Source of the DNA: Candidatus Nanopelagicaceae bacterium
Lineage (GTDB): Bacteria > Actinomycetota > Actinomycetes > Nanopelagicales > Nanopelagicaceae
DNA: 64,000 nucleotides
Direction of reading: 5' to 3'
Assembly: GCA_009694285.1 (NCBI GenBank)
Contig: SHVK01000007.1
Coordinates: forward strand, 1 to 64,000
Shown here: positions 6,678-18,113 of the stretch, in pieces
Position numbering within the stretch: position 1 is the stretch's first letter
How the letters are laid out: each line of letters opens with the position of its first letter
The notes under the pieces: generated by a model
Database searches by the model: none
What the model saw: only the letters and a program-made list of their open reading frames with translations
Told to the model about the DNA's origin: nothing
Position numbers and translations under genes: made by a program

Positions 6678-6856
6678 TACAGATTGCTCGCAGACATTCA
6701 GCAAGAGTAGTGGAGCAAGCAAGTTGGAGTTAGATTACTTTTGATCTGGCGGGAAAAGTGCTCAAGAAATCTCATTTTTCCAGGTTTAGCAGGTCCCTAC
6801 AAAGGGGTTTTCATTGATTTTTCCAATGGATAATTTCGGCTTTACACCTAGAATGA

Positions 6857-9046
<2,190 letters not shown>

Positions 9047-9159
9047 ATTTATAATATAAATTACAGATAAGATCAGTAGGCGAAGATTCAGCTCTGGTCT
9101 AAACCCCGCAAGGCTTCTCTTGAAACATTAAATGCTGCCTGGAATGAAAAATAAAGGTT

Positions 9160-9345
9160 GTGAATAACCGCGAGGCGATAAGTAAAAGTTTGCCCATATT
9201 TATTGCTGCTATAAATATGCGTACCGGCTTAACGATCATAAGCCCATTAATACCTATTCTCAAAGAGCAATATCAGCTAAGTTCATTTGCACTCTCTTTT
9301 CTTGCTTCACTTTCGATCGACGGCTCGCCATACTTTTTTCAATAG
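9160..9345 (+). pseudogene. Remnant of an MFS transporter (CynX/NimT-like N terminus)
   Basis: A GTG-started frame of 61 codons. AAINMRTGLTIISPLIPIL followed by a second hydrophobic stretch resembles the first transmembrane segments of cyanate/NimT-type MFS carriers (pattern N-x-R-x-G-x-x-S-x-x-P), which are near 400 aa. The frame then ends at a stop and no continuation is visible in the 150 bp before the next gene. It is therefore a decayed or deleted transporter. The wider gap 9047-9502 holds only this and a hairpin at 9363. Confidence 0.55.
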
Positions 9346-9362
9346 CCGGAAAGTACGACTCT

Positions 9363-9394
9363 CGATTCCCATCCTTGCTGGTCATGGGGAATCG
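9363..9394. repeat. Imperfect hairpin between remnant and deacetylase
   Basis: CGATTCCCAT (9363-9372) pairs with ATGGGGAATCG (about 9384-9394) with one bulged G. No T-run follows. It may be left from the deleted transporter region or form part of the 5' untranslated region of the deacetylase gene. Confidence 0.35.
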
Positions 9395-9502
9395 TAGACC
9401 GAAGGGCAAAACACGGTAGGCGAGATGCGAAATTCCAGATTCACCCCATTTTCCTGAATTCCAATACGCATTCAGATAGATTTCGCTTCTGCCTAGCAGA
9501 CA

Positions 9503-10228
9503 TTGGAGAGCGCCCTGGAGCGTAGAGGTTTTTTAAAGGTGATGGGTGCATCTATTGCCACTGTGGCATCTAGCGCACTGCCGCAATCGTTTCTGGATGT
9601 AGCAAATGCAGCATCCGTTAATACAATTATCAGATTACCGGAAAGTGACACAGCGCGCTTTGCTTGGACTGTAGATGATGGCTGCAGCCACGATGCTGTA
9701 AAGAGTTACATCAATTTTGTTGCTGAAAATGACCTGCGATTGACTTTCTTTGTTTACGGTGCGGTATCACCATGGCAGACAAATGCAAAACCACTTAAGC
9801 CTTTTGTTGATAGTGGACAGATTCAATTAGCAAATCACACAATGCATCATCCATTGTTAACAAAGCTAAGCGCAAAACAAGTACAGAAAGAGTTAATGGA
9901 TTGTCATAATTTTATGGAAAGACGTTTTGGAATTAATGCAAAACCTTATTTCCGGCCTCCATATGGTGGAATTAATGGTCAAGTGATCGACGCTGCCGCT
10001 GAGATTGGTTACACAAAACCAATGTTGTGGTCAGGGACTTTGGCAGATTCTGGGAAAGTGAGATCGGCTAAATTTATGAACTTGGCGAATCAGGGAATAC
10101 GAGATCGTGGAATCGTTCTTGGCCATGCAAATAATATGGTTGCTCCAAATCATTTTGATCGATTATTAGAAATTGTAAATAGTCGTGGACTAACTACAGT
10201 AACTCTTACTGATGCATTTGGAGTTTAG
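9503..10228 (+). CDS. Tat-exported polysaccharide deacetylase (NodB-like)
   Basis: 241 aa from a TTG start, which is needed to include the twin-arginine signal ERRGFLKVMGAS followed by a short Ala-rich hydrophobic core. Carbohydrate-esterase-4 motifs follow: TVDDG (metal Asp pair; the usual TFDDG), NHTMHHP (His ligands), YFRPPYGG and a late GIVLGHAN. Such enzymes remove N-acetyl groups from peptidoglycan or other polysaccharides, here outside the membrane. Export by Tat implies folding before secretion. A GTG at 9538 would destroy the signal. Confidence 0.8.
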   Translation: MESALERRGFLKVMGASIATVASSALPQSFLDVANAASVNTIIRLPESDTARFAWTVDDGCSHDAVKSYINFVAENDLRLTFFVYGAVSPWQTNAKPLKPFVDSGQIQLANHTMHHPLLTKLSAKQVQKELMDCHNFMERRFGINAKPYFRPPYGGINGQVIDAAAEIGYTKPMLWSGTLADSGKVRSAKFMNLANQGIRDRGIVLGHANNMVAPNHFDRLLEIVNSRGLTTVTLTDAFGV

Positions 10229-10283
10229 GAATTTTTTGTAGGGTACTGTGGCAATTCACTAATTTCTTAGCTTAGGTGAACAC

Positions 10284-11198
10284 CTAGCCGAATAATTCAG
10301 ATTTGGTGCCCTTTTTTACATCGTGAAAACAAGCAAGGTTTGTAGGAATCTGAGCGCAAGGCTCACAAAGCAATATTAGTTCATAACAATTTACTTCTGA
10401 ACAGCTATGGAATCTATTTGTTGGAGATTCGCACTTTTCACATCGTCCAATAATATCTGCTTTATCGGTGAAAACGATTGCCATTCTGGCATCAAAGGTA
10501 TAAAGCGATCCTTGCCATAACCCGTCATCGCCATATTTATTTCCATAGCGGGTAATCCCACCTTCGATTTGATAAACCTCATTGAAGCCATACTTTTTCA
10601 TCACTGAGGAAAGAATTTCGCATCGGATTCCACCAGTGCAGTAAGTAACAATCGGTTTATTCTTTAAGTGGTCGTATTTGCCACTTTCAATTTCACCAAC
10701 AAAATCTCTAGTTGTAGTGATGTTTGGGATAATCGCATCTTTGAATTTTCCAATTTTTACTTCAAAAGCATTCCGTCCATCGAAAAAGACAACTTCATCT
10801 CCACGTTCTTCGACAAGTTTATGCACCTCATAGGGGTTCAAGTGCTTACCTGCGCCAACAACTCCATTTGCATCAACTATTAGTTCTTCAGGAGAGCCAA
10901 AAGTAACTAGCTCATCCCGCACTCGAATTTTGAGTCTGGGGAAATCGTTTCCGGTTCCATCTGACCATTTAAAATCTATTTTCTTAAAGACTGGATACTT
11001 TTTAGTTTCTTTTACATACTTTTTTAAAGCAGACATATCCCCACCGAGAGTTCCATTAATTCCATCTTTAGAGATAATAATTCGGCCTTTGAGCCCCAGT
11101 GATTGACAGAGGGTTTCCTGCCAAAGTCGTATTGCTTCTGGGTCAGCGATCGGAGTAAAACGGTAGTAAAGGACGACTTTCTGGAGTTCCACACCCAT
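10284..11198 (-). CDS. trhO: tRNA uridine(34) hydroxylase TrhO, rhodanese family
   Basis: 304 aa. An N-terminal acylphosphatase-like domain ([15 protein letters not shown]...GINGTLGG) is followed by a rhodanese domain with the active Cys in [11 protein letters not shown] and a C-terminal Cys-rich part ([13 protein letters not shown]). This is the layout of TrhO (YceA), which makes 5-hydroxyuridine at tRNA position 34 using molecular oxygen. Convergent to the deacetylase gene; its start lies 62 bp from the divergent YbaK-like gene, so both promoters share that gap. Confidence 0.92.
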   Translation of the reverse strand: MGVELQKVVLYYRFTPIADPEAIRLWQETLCQSLGLKGRIIISKDGINGTLGGDMSALKKYVKETKKYPVFKKIDFKWSDGTGNDFPRLKIRVRDELVTFGSPEELIVDANGVVGAGKHLNPYEVHKLVEERGDEVVFFDGRNAFEVKIGKFKDAIIPNITTTRDFVGEIESGKYDHLKNKPIVTYCTGGIRCEILSSVMKKYGFNEVYQIEGGITRYGNKYGDDGLWQGSLYTFDARMAIVFTDKADIIGRCEKCESPTNRFHSCSEVNCYELILLCEPCAQIPTNLACFHDVKKGTKSELFG

Positions 11199-11260
11199 AT
11201 CTTAAAGGTTATTAAGTGGCTGTTCTACTAGTTGAAATCTTCTTCAAATAGGGTGGAGTA

Positions 11261-11749
11261 GTGGAAAAAATCTTAGAAAACGCATCTGTGGTCCGAGTTC
11301 AAAGCTACCTTGCAAAAGCTGGGATTGACCGTCAAATTGTGGCTTTATCGGATAGCGCTAGAACTGCAGCAGAAGCCGCTGAAGCACTTGGCATTGAAGT
11401 TGGACAAGTGGCATCTTCGATCGTATTTAAGTTGCCGAATGAAAGTGCATTGTTGGTAATCACTAGCGGAAGGCATCGGGTGGATACCAAATTAGTGGCG
11501 ACTGCTATCGGTGTCGAGAAATTGCACCGAGCCGATGCAGGTTTTGTTCGCGATGTAAGTGGTTTTGCTATCGGAGGCGTTTCACCAGTTGGCTGGATTA
11601 ATCCACCAGGTCTGATTTTAATTGACGAAGCACTCAATGATTATGAAGTTGTTTGGGCCGCTGCCGGGCATCCGCATTCGGTTTACTCGACTACCTATTT
11701 AGAGCTAACTAATTGCACAGGTGCCAAACCCATGGTTGTTGGTGATTAA
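11261..11749 (+). CDS. YbaK/EbsC family aminoacyl-tRNA deacylase
   Basis: 162 aa from a GTG start (VEKILENASVVRVQ). The YbaK domain covers nearly the whole protein: AEALGIEVGQVASSIVFKL, TSGRHRVDTK, GFAIGGVSPVG and the VWAAAGHPHSVYSTT block. Such enzymes remove mischarged amino acids from tRNA-Pro or related tRNAs. The FKL lysine and the GGVSPVG loop are typical of YbaK/ProX-like members. The exact tRNA substrate is not predictable. Confidence 0.88.
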   Translation: MEKILENASVVRVQSYLAKAGIDRQIVALSDSARTAAEAAEALGIEVGQVASSIVFKLPNESALLVITSGRHRVDTKLVATAIGVEKLHRADAGFVRDVSGFAIGGVSPVGWINPPGLILIDEALNDYEVVWAAAGHPHSVYSTTYLELTNCTGAKPMVVGD

Positions 11750-11850
11750 GAGAATCTATCAAGATCCTTCCCTAGTCAAGGTAGAAACTTTTTGAAGCAG
11801 ATTTTGCTTTGAATTAGTGGATATCAAGAGGTACCAAGCACAATACCCCT

Positions 11851-13620
11851 GTGAGTAATCTGCTTAATGTTGAAAATATCTCAAAGTCTTATGGCAAAGG
11901 GGATGTGATTCATCAAGTTTCCCTTGGTGTTTCAACAGGTGACCGCGTTGGCATAGTCGGATGCAACGGCGGAGGTAAAAGCACATTGATGCGTTTGATG
12001 TCTGGCATAGAAGAGGTTGATAGCGGACGGGTAACTCATCACGGTGGTTTACGTTTTGGCCATTTAATGCAGGTGGATGAATTCGATCCAGAGTTAACCA
12101 TCCGTGAAGTTATTTTTGGCACTGATTCAACACACTCATGGGCGAGTGATCCGCTGATTAGAGACGTATTAAAAGGATTGTTTGGCTCTCATGGCGAAGA
12201 GGTTCTACATCGAAAAATAGCTGGGCTTTCTGGTGGCGAAAGGCGTCGCACCTCATTAGCTCGCTTGTTAACAAGTGAATTAGATTTAATTATGTTGGAT
12301 GAACCAACAAATCATTTAGATGTAGAAGGTGTTAGTTGGCTGTCGAATCATCTGAAAAATCGAAAATCTTTGGCAGTTGTTGTAGTAACCCATGATCGCT
12401 GGTTTCTAGATGAAGTAAGTGAACGAACTTGGGAAGTTATCGATGGTGGAGTAGAAGAGTATGAGGGCGGTTATTCAGCTTTTGTTTTAGCAAAAGCTGA
12501 GCGGATGCGCCAAGCATCTGCTGAAGATGCAAGAAGAAATCAATTAATCCGTAAAGAGTTGGCCTGGTTAAGACGTGGCGCCCCAGCCCGTACCACTAAG
12601 CCTAAATTTAGAGTTGATGCAGCGAATCAATTGATTTCAGCCGAACCTCAACCTCGTGATGGAGTTGAACTTTTAGCTTTTGCAGGTGCTCGGCTAGGTA
12701 AACGTGTTTTTGAATTGCATGATGCAACGCTTGGTATCGGAAGCGGGGATGACGCCAAAATTTTGGCAGAGCGAATCTCATTAAATATTGGTCCGGGACA
12801 AAGATATGCAGTTGTTGGCGCAAATGGAGCGGGTAAGACATCCTTACTGCGTTTACTTTCGGGTGCGATCAAACCACTTGCTGGCCATTTACAAACCGGC
12901 ACAACTGTAAAACTTGCTTTTCTTTCCCAACATTTAGATGAGTTGAATCCAAAGTGGCGGGTATTAGAAGCAGTTGAAGAGGTGGCCCAACGAGTAGATC
13001 TTGGAAAAGGGCGGGAATTATCTGCCTCTCAACTCTGCGAACGGCTGGGTTTTGGCACCGATAGCCAATGGACTCCTGTTGGGGATTTATCGGGTGGAGA
13101 GCGTCGTAGATTGCAACTCACCAGATTATTAATGAGTGGGCCAAATGTTTTATTTTTAGATGAGCCAACTAATGATTTTGATGTTGAAACGCTTGCATCC
13201 CTTGAAGATTTATTGGATGGTTTTGCGGGAACCATCATGGTTGTCTCACACGATCGGTACTTTATTGAACGAGTTTGCGATATCACCTTAGCTTTGATTG
13301 GTGATGGGAGTATTCAAGATCTTCCACGCGGAATTGATCAATATCTGGAGTTGCGTAAAGTAATAAATGATTCTACCGGCGATGGTGGAACTAGAGAAAA
13401 GGGCGATTCCAGATCTGAGCGCAAAGAGTTGTCAAAAATCGAGAAACGAATCGAAAAAATTGATAATCAAATTGTGAAGTTACAAGAAGAGGCATTGAGA
13501 TGCGGAGAAAATTATCAAAAAGCGATTGAAATTGAAAAAGAGTTAAGTGAAATTTCTGCAAAAAAATCTGAAGCAGAGGAAGCATGGATTTTGCTAGCCG
13601 AAAAAATAAATCCTAGCTAA
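11851..13620 (+). CDS. ABC-F family ATPase (Uup-like)
   Basis: 589 aa from GTG; no membrane segments. Two ABC modules are seen: Walker A GCNGGGKST near residue 38 and GANGAGKTS near residue 328; signatures LSGGERRRTSL and LSGGERRRLQL; Walker B LIMLDEPTNHLD and VLFLDEPTNDFD. The inter-domain linker (RKELAWLRRGAPARTTKP) matches Uup/ABC-F proteins, which act on ribosomes or recombination intermediates. The charged C terminus from about residue 515 (KELSKIEKRIEKIDNQIVKL) is a coiled coil, as in Uup. Confidence 0.92.
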   Translation: MSNLLNVENISKSYGKGDVIHQVSLGVSTGDRVGIVGCNGGGKSTLMRLMSGIEEVDSGRVTHHGGLRFGHLMQVDEFDPELTIREVIFGTDSTHSWASDPLIRDVLKGLFGSHGEEVLHRKIAGLSGGERRRTSLARLLTSELDLIMLDEPTNHLDVEGVSWLSNHLKNRKSLAVVVVTHDRWFLDEVSERTWEVIDGGVEEYEGGYSAFVLAKAERMRQASAEDARRNQLIRKELAWLRRGAPARTTKPKFRVDAANQLISAEPQPRDGVELLAFAGARLGKRVFELHDATLGIGSGDDAKILAERISLNIGPGQRYAVVGANGAGKTSLLRLLSGAIKPLAGHLQTGTTVKLAFLSQHLDELNPKWRVLEAVEEVAQRVDLGKGRELSASQLCERLGFGTDSQWTPVGDLSGGERRRLQLTRLLMSGPNVLFLDEPTNDFDVETLASLEDLLDGFAGTIMVVSHDRYFIERVCDITLALIGDGSIQDLPRGIDQYLELRKVINDSTGDGGTREKGDSRSERKELSKIEKRIEKIDNQIVKLQEEALRCGENYQKAIEIEKELSEISAKKSEAEEAWILLAEKINPS

Positions 13621-13640
13621 TCAAATTTGAGGAGGTGAAT

Positions 13641-14369
13641 GTGCTTGAGTTTGGGTTGGTTCTTGTTGTTGGTTTTATCGTCGGAACTATAAATGGAATG
13701 GCTGGCGGTGCATCACTACTTTCATTTCCAATTTTACTGGCAATTGGTTTGAACCCAGTAAGTGCTACGGTAACAAATTCTTTGGGTGTATCAAGTGCCA
13801 ATATTTTTGCTTGGATTTCAAATAAGCAAACCGGGTGGGCAGTTTTTCATAAGTACAAGAAGATTATTTTTCTCGCCACGTGTTTTTCGGCCTTAGGTGC
13901 AATCACATTACTGGCTTTACCAAGTGAGGTTTTCCAGCACGCCGTACCTTTCTTGTTACTCTTTGCAACTTTTTCATTATTACTGCCTCGAAAACCTAGA
14001 ATTGGCAAGCTTCATAAAAATCTTGAACGCAGCGCTCTAGCAGCAAGTGGTTTCTACTGTGGCTATTTTGGACCAGGCCAAGGCGTGATAGTGATTGCCA
14101 CACTTTCACAAGATTCCTCGCGCACTCCGCAAGAAGTTAACTCAGCTAAAAATGTTATTGTTGGCATTACTAGTGGGTTATCTAACATCATTTATCTATT
14201 TAGCGGTCAGGTAATCTGGCCAATTTTTGCGACGCTATTTGTCGGATCAAGTTTAGGTGGATTGATGGGTGGTTATTGGGCAAGCAGGATACCCACACAA
14301 CTTTTTAGGGCATTAGTTTTTTGTGTTGGCTTAACTGCTTCATGTTGGTTATTTCTCCGTACTTTTTGA
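13641..14369 (+). CDS. TauE/SafE family membrane transporter
   Basis: About 242 aa with seven or eight hydrophobic segments. The N-terminal GFIVGTINGMAGGASLLSFP with the following NPVSATVTNSLG, and the second-half repeat FGPGQGVIVIAT, are the internal repeats of the TauE/SafE/YfcA family of anion (sulfite or organosulfonate) exporters. GTG at 13641 is chosen because AGGAGG ends five bases upstream; a GTG at 13635 overlaps that site. It follows the ABC-F gene closely. The transported anion is unknown. Confidence 0.8.
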   Translation: MLEFGLVLVVGFIVGTINGMAGGASLLSFPILLAIGLNPVSATVTNSLGVSSANIFAWISNKQTGWAVFHKYKKIIFLATCFSALGAITLLALPSEVFQHAVPFLLLFATFSLLLPRKPRIGKLHKNLERSALAASGFYCGYFGPGQGVIVIATLSQDSSRTPQEVNSAKNVIVGITSGLSNIIYLFSGQVIWPIFATLFVGSSLGGLMGGYWASRIPTQLFRALVFCVGLTASCWLFLRTF

Positions 14370-14377
14370 TTTTTATT

Positions 14378-15442
14378 TTAAGGAACGATGACCGCTCGCC
14401 CTTCAATTTTCCCAGCGGCAAGATCTAGATAAACTTGTGGTGCATCTGCTAATTTAAATTTAGATATTTTCGAAGAGATCAGATGATGTGCAGCCAGATC
14501 AAGAACTTCTGCTAATTCAACTCTGCTTCCCCAATAAGTTGTTTGCAAACTAGTCTTATAAGGGACCGAGAAGAAGGAGAAAGGAAGTACTTCTCCTGCT
14601 ATTCCCACTATTGTGAAATCACCTAAGGTCCGACAAATTGATGCACCCAGTGCCATTGTTTGTTTATTTCCAACAAAATCTAAAACTACTTCTGCGCCGT
14701 GACCACTAGTTAAGTCTTTAACTTTGGATTTGATCTCATCGCCAACTTTAAAGGTGTAATTAGCGCCAAGGGAAGTTGCTAGTTCTAAAGCTTCATTTCT
14801 GGAATCAATTGCAATAATTGTTGCGCCAGTAGTTACTTTCGCAATTTGCACTGCCATGTGGCCTAATCCACCTACGCCAATAATTACGATAAATGCATCT
14901 GGAGTTAACTTTGCCCAGGATCTTTTAATCGCGTGATAAGGAGTTAGTGCGGCATCTGTGAGTGGAGCGGCATCAATTGGTTTTAATCCATCGGGAAGGT
15001 CAAGTAACAATCTTTCAAATGGCACCAACATATATTCCGCCATTCCGCCATCAAGACCTAAGCCACCACCTCCACCAGGAACCGGCGCTTTGGCTGGGTT
15101 GTCGCAATATGTTTCAAAACCAGCTTTGCATTTTCCGCATTTACCACAGCCCCATGAACCATACACAGCAACAGGATCACCTTCTCTAAATCTGGAGACT
15201 CCAGCACCAATTAAATCTATCCATCCGGCATTTTCATGTCCTAAAGTAAAAGGTGGTTTCCATGCCATAGCTGGCAGCGGTGAGAGCTGACCATCTCCAA
15301 AATCTTTCATTAAATCCAGATCTAAATGACAGGCTCCCGCGCCGCCAATTTTTATGACCAACTGACCCGGAGCTGGCGTTGGCTTTGGAAGCTCAACTAT
15401 TTCCGCTTCGGATTTCCACTTCATCAAACGTAGCGCTTTCAT
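14378..15442 (-). CDS. Zinc-dependent alcohol dehydrogenase
   Basis: 354 aa, MDR superfamily. Catalytic zinc ligands are Cys in GAGACHLDLDL, GHE, and the distal Cys/Asp; the structural zinc site is CGKCGKCKAGFETYC. The Rossmann motif is VGGLGHMAVQIA with an acidic end of strand (AIDSRNE), favouring NAD. SWGCGKCGKC and the AEYMLVP segment resemble propanol-preferring/AdhP-like and carbonyl-reductase-type members. It stands alone, convergent with the TauE-family gene. The natural alcohol or aldehyde cannot be assigned. Confidence 0.85.
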   Translation of the reverse strand: MKALRLMKWKSEAEIVELPKPTPAPGQLVIKIGGAGACHLDLDLMKDFGDGQLSPLPAMAWKPPFTLGHENAGWIDLIGAGVSRFREGDPVAVYGSWGCGKCGKCKAGFETYCDNPAKAPVPGGGGGLGLDGGMAEYMLVPFERLLLDLPDGLKPIDAAPLTDAALTPYHAIKRSWAKLTPDAFIVIIGVGGLGHMAVQIAKVTTGATIIAIDSRNEALELATSLGANYTFKVGDEIKSKVKDLTSGHGAEVVLDFVGNKQTMALGASICRTLGDFTIVGIAGEVLPFSFFSVPYKTSLQTTYWGSRVELAEVLDLAAHHLISSKISKFKLADAPQVYLDLAAGKIEGRAVIVP

Positions 15443-15589
15443 TATTACTTCAATCTAGGATGTAGATCGAGATGCCCCGAATGGGAGATCCGTTAACTTT
15501 TAATTACCTTATGCGGGAAATATGTGGGAGTGAATCTTTTTTACGGTGCTACCACTCTGAGATCTGGAAGTAGAGGTACCATCAATTCC

Positions 15590-16300
15590 ATGAAACCGAT
15601 CGTCCAGATATCCCTTGATTTAACTGATATTAATGAAGCTTTAGAGATGGCTCATATTGCAATGCGAGCCGGAGTTGATTGGCTTGAAGCAGGAACCCCC
15701 TTCATTATTGCTGAAGGAATGCATGGAGTTCGCGCATTGCGTGCAGAGTTTCCAAACACTCCAATTGTCGCCGACCTAAAAACAATGGATGGTGGATATT
15801 TAGAGGCTCAGATGATGGCGCAAGCTGGTGCAACTCATGTTGTGGTTATGGCGCGGGCCCATCCTGAAACAATTAAATGTGTTGTACAAGCCGGAAAAGA
15901 TTTTGGAATCAAAGTAATGGGCGACAACCTTGGTTGTCCAGATATGGTTCAAGGTGCCCGGCAATTAGCTGAACTTGGTTGTGACATGGTGATTCACCAC
16001 ATCGGTTTTGATGAACGTCGTGGCATTGCTACAACTGGAGTACGTGCACCAAATCCGATGGATCAACTTCGCGAAGTTGTTGATGCAGTAAATGTTCCGG
16101 TGCAAGCTGTTGGCGGATTAACTCTGGAACAGGCGATAGCTTGTCCTTCATATGGTGCTCCACTAGTTGTAATAGGCGCACCTCTTGCAATAGATGCAGA
16201 TTCTTTTAGTCGAGGTGCTGGAAATGTGGAAGAGGTATTGCGCAAAATCTGTGAAAAAGTTCATGCATTCGGAGATGTGTCAGTCAAAGGAGAGCAGTAA
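15590..16300 (+). CDS. HUMPS-family TIM barrel (hexulose-phosphate synthase / KGPDC-like)
   Basis: 236 aa from the ATG giving MKPIVQIS; a GTG at 15524 would add 22 residues with no family support. The OMP-decarboxylase-superfamily motif is DLKTMD (Asp62, Lys64, Asp67), with WLEAGTPFI and the phosphate-binding AVGGLTLEQA and VVIGAPLAI near the C terminus. Relatives include 3-hexulose-6-phosphate synthase and 3-keto-L-gulonate-6-phosphate decarboxylase. No 6-phospho-3-hexuloisomerase or sugar kinase is adjacent. It begins a four-gene operon of sugar enzymes. The reaction is unassigned. Confidence 0.75.
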   Translation: MKPIVQISLDLTDINEALEMAHIAMRAGVDWLEAGTPFIIAEGMHGVRALRAEFPNTPIVADLKTMDGGYLEAQMMAQAGATHVVVMARAHPETIKCVVQAGKDFGIKVMGDNLGCPDMVQGARQLAELGCDMVIHHIGFDERRGIATTGVRAPNPMDQLREVVDAVNVPVQAVGGLTLEQAIACPSYGAPLVVIGAPLAIDADSFSRGAGNVEEVLRKICEKVHAFGDVSVKGEQ

Positions 16301-17340
16301 TGGGAAGTAAATCACTTGGAGTTGTAAATTTTTCTTCAGAACCATTAAGTGTTGAAATACGCGAAGTTGAGCGGCCTACGGCAGGCGACGATGATGTTAT
16401 TTTGCAAGTTGAGGCAGTGAGTGTTTGTGGAAGTGATTTGCATCAATGGCATGGAACAAATAGTTGGCCGGTTAATTACCCGGTAGTTCTTGGCCATGAG
16501 TTTGGTGGTCAAATTGTTGAGCTTGGGAAAAATGTTGCTGAAAAAGAATTTTGGAAAATAGGAGATCGCGCAGTAAGTGAAACTGCTGCGGTAGTTGACA
16601 TGTCTACTCCGATGTCAAGAATCGGAAAATATAATCTTGACCCAGATCGAAAGGGATTTGGATATGGTGTAAATGGCGGTATGACCCGCTATGCAAAAGT
16701 TCCCTCACGATGCTTGCATCGCATTCCAGATACGGTTTCATTTGAGCATGCCGCTTTAACTGAACCTTGTGCAGTTGCATTTAGCGCAGTGATTGCTTCT
16801 GGAAATATCAAACCAGGTGATCGAATTGTGGTTTTAGGACCTGGACCAATTGGAACTTTATGTGCAGCAATGGCTCGGCTTGCCGGTGCCGAAGTTGCCG
16901 TTGTTGGTTTAGAGCGTGACAAAATCCGCCTTGAAGCGGCAAAAAATTATGGCTGTGAAGTCATCATTGGAGATGCCACAGAGTGGGCGCAATATGTTGA
17001 TGGATTAGGTGCCGAAGGTGTTGTTGATGCAGCTGGAATTTCAGCAACATTAAAAGCTGCGATGGGATTAGTTCGCCCAGATGGATGGATTTCCAAAGTT
17101 GGTTGGGGTCCGCAACCTTTAGATTTTTCTTTAGATCCACTGGTGCAGAAAAATGTAACTTTGCAAGGAAGTTTTAGCCACAATTGGCCGATGTGGGAGC
17201 GCGTTCTGCGAATGCTCGGAACTGGACAACTTAATGTGGCTCCCGTTTTAGGTGGAGTGTGGCCAATCAGAGAATGGGAACAAGCTTTCGAGAAAATGTC
17301 ATCAGGTGCAATTCTAAAATCAGTAATTAAGCCGGAGTGA
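16300..17340 (+). CDS. Zinc-dependent polyol/threonine-type dehydrogenase
   Basis: 346 aa, MDR superfamily. Its ATG shares one base with the previous stop (TAATG), so translation is coupled. Motifs: CGSDLHQW (zinc Cys), GHEFGGQIVELG, and nucleotide-binding VVLGPGPIGTLCAAMARLAG. The usual structural-zinc Cys cluster is absent: the segment around residues 90-120 has no four-Cys set. Sorbitol, threonine and galactitol dehydrogenases are the nearest functional relatives. It would oxidise a secondary alcohol in the same pathway as the HUMPS protein. Confidence 0.8.
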   Translation: MGSKSLGVVNFSSEPLSVEIREVERPTAGDDDVILQVEAVSVCGSDLHQWHGTNSWPVNYPVVLGHEFGGQIVELGKNVAEKEFWKIGDRAVSETAAVVDMSTPMSRIGKYNLDPDRKGFGYGVNGGMTRYAKVPSRCLHRIPDTVSFEHAALTEPCAVAFSAVIASGNIKPGDRIVVLGPGPIGTLCAAMARLAGAEVAVVGLERDKIRLEAAKNYGCEVIIGDATEWAQYVDGLGAEGVVDAAGISATLKAAMGLVRPDGWISKVGWGPQPLDFSLDPLVQKNVTLQGSFSHNWPMWERVLRMLGTGQLNVAPVLGGVWPIREWEQAFEKMSSGAILKSVIKPE

Positions 17341-17342
17341 AT

Positions 17343-18113
17343 ATGCGTTTGCAAAATAAGGTAATCATTGTTACAGGTGCAACCGCTGGAATCGGTGGCG
17401 CAATCGCTACCGCATGCATCCGCGAAGGTGCCAAAGTTTTAGTTCATGGAATTAATGAAAGTGAAGGCAACTTATTAGTTACAAAATTAGGAGAGAACGC
17501 CAAACTTTGTATCGCAGATTTATTTGCTGCAAATTCACCTAAACTGATCGTGGAAAGTGCAATTTCCCACTTTGGAAAAATAGATGGCTTAGTTAACAAC
17601 GCCGCAGTTGTTGAACGGTCAACATTGGATGCTGAAACTCCTGAAAGTATCGAGAGAACTTTGCAAGTAAATTTAAAAGCACCTTTCTTCTTAATTCAAG
17701 CAGCATATAAAGAGCTAGTAAAAAACAAAGGAGCCGTTTTAAATATTGGTTCGGTTAATGCTTATGCAGGCGAATCAACACTTTTGGCATACAGCATCAG
17801 CAAAGGTGCGATGCAGACAATGACGCGCAACCTTGCAAATGCTCAAGGGGTAAATGGAGTAAGAGTCAATCAAATTAACCCAGGGTGGGTACTAACGGAG
17901 CGTGAAGACCGTGATCAAGTTAAAAAAGGATTAGAACCTGGTTGGCACCAAAGATTGGAGCGCGAGGCGATCCCATCTGGTGCAATGACTACTTCTACTC
18001 AAATGGGAGAAGCAGCTATTTATTGGCTATCTGATGAATCAAAACCATTTACTGGATCAGTTGTAGATCTTGAACAATTTTCGATTATCGGAAGAAATCT
18101 GGAGAAATTATAA
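17343..18113 (+). CDS. SDR family oxidoreductase
   Basis: 256 aa. Start ATG at 17343 is placed five bases after GGAG; a GTG at 17337 overlaps that site. Classical SDR motifs: TGATAGIGGAIA for cofactor, NNAAVV, catalytic Ser in NIGSVNAY, YSISK (Tyr, Lys), and INPGWVLTERE after the active site. The loop after strand 2 (HGINESEG) lacks an acidic residue, leaving cofactor choice open. Third gene of the operon. Confidence 0.85.
   Translation: MRLQNKVIIVTGATAGIGGAIATACIREGAKVLVHGINESEGNLLVTKLGENAKLCIADLFAANSPKLIVESAISHFGKIDGLVNNAAVVERSTLDAETPESIERTLQVNLKAPFFLIQAAYKELVKNKGAVLNIGSVNAYAGESTLLAYSISKGAMQTMTRNLANAQGVNGVRVNQINPGWVLTEREDRDQVKKGLEPGWHQRLEREAIPSGAMTTSTQMGEAAIYWLSDESKPFTGSVVDLEQFSIIGRNLEKL

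Noticed and set aside
15590-16300. Formaldehyde fixation by the ribulose monophosphate pathway
   Set aside because: No 6-phospho-3-hexuloisomerase or methanol/formaldehyde genes are adjacent; the HUMPS family has other reactions.
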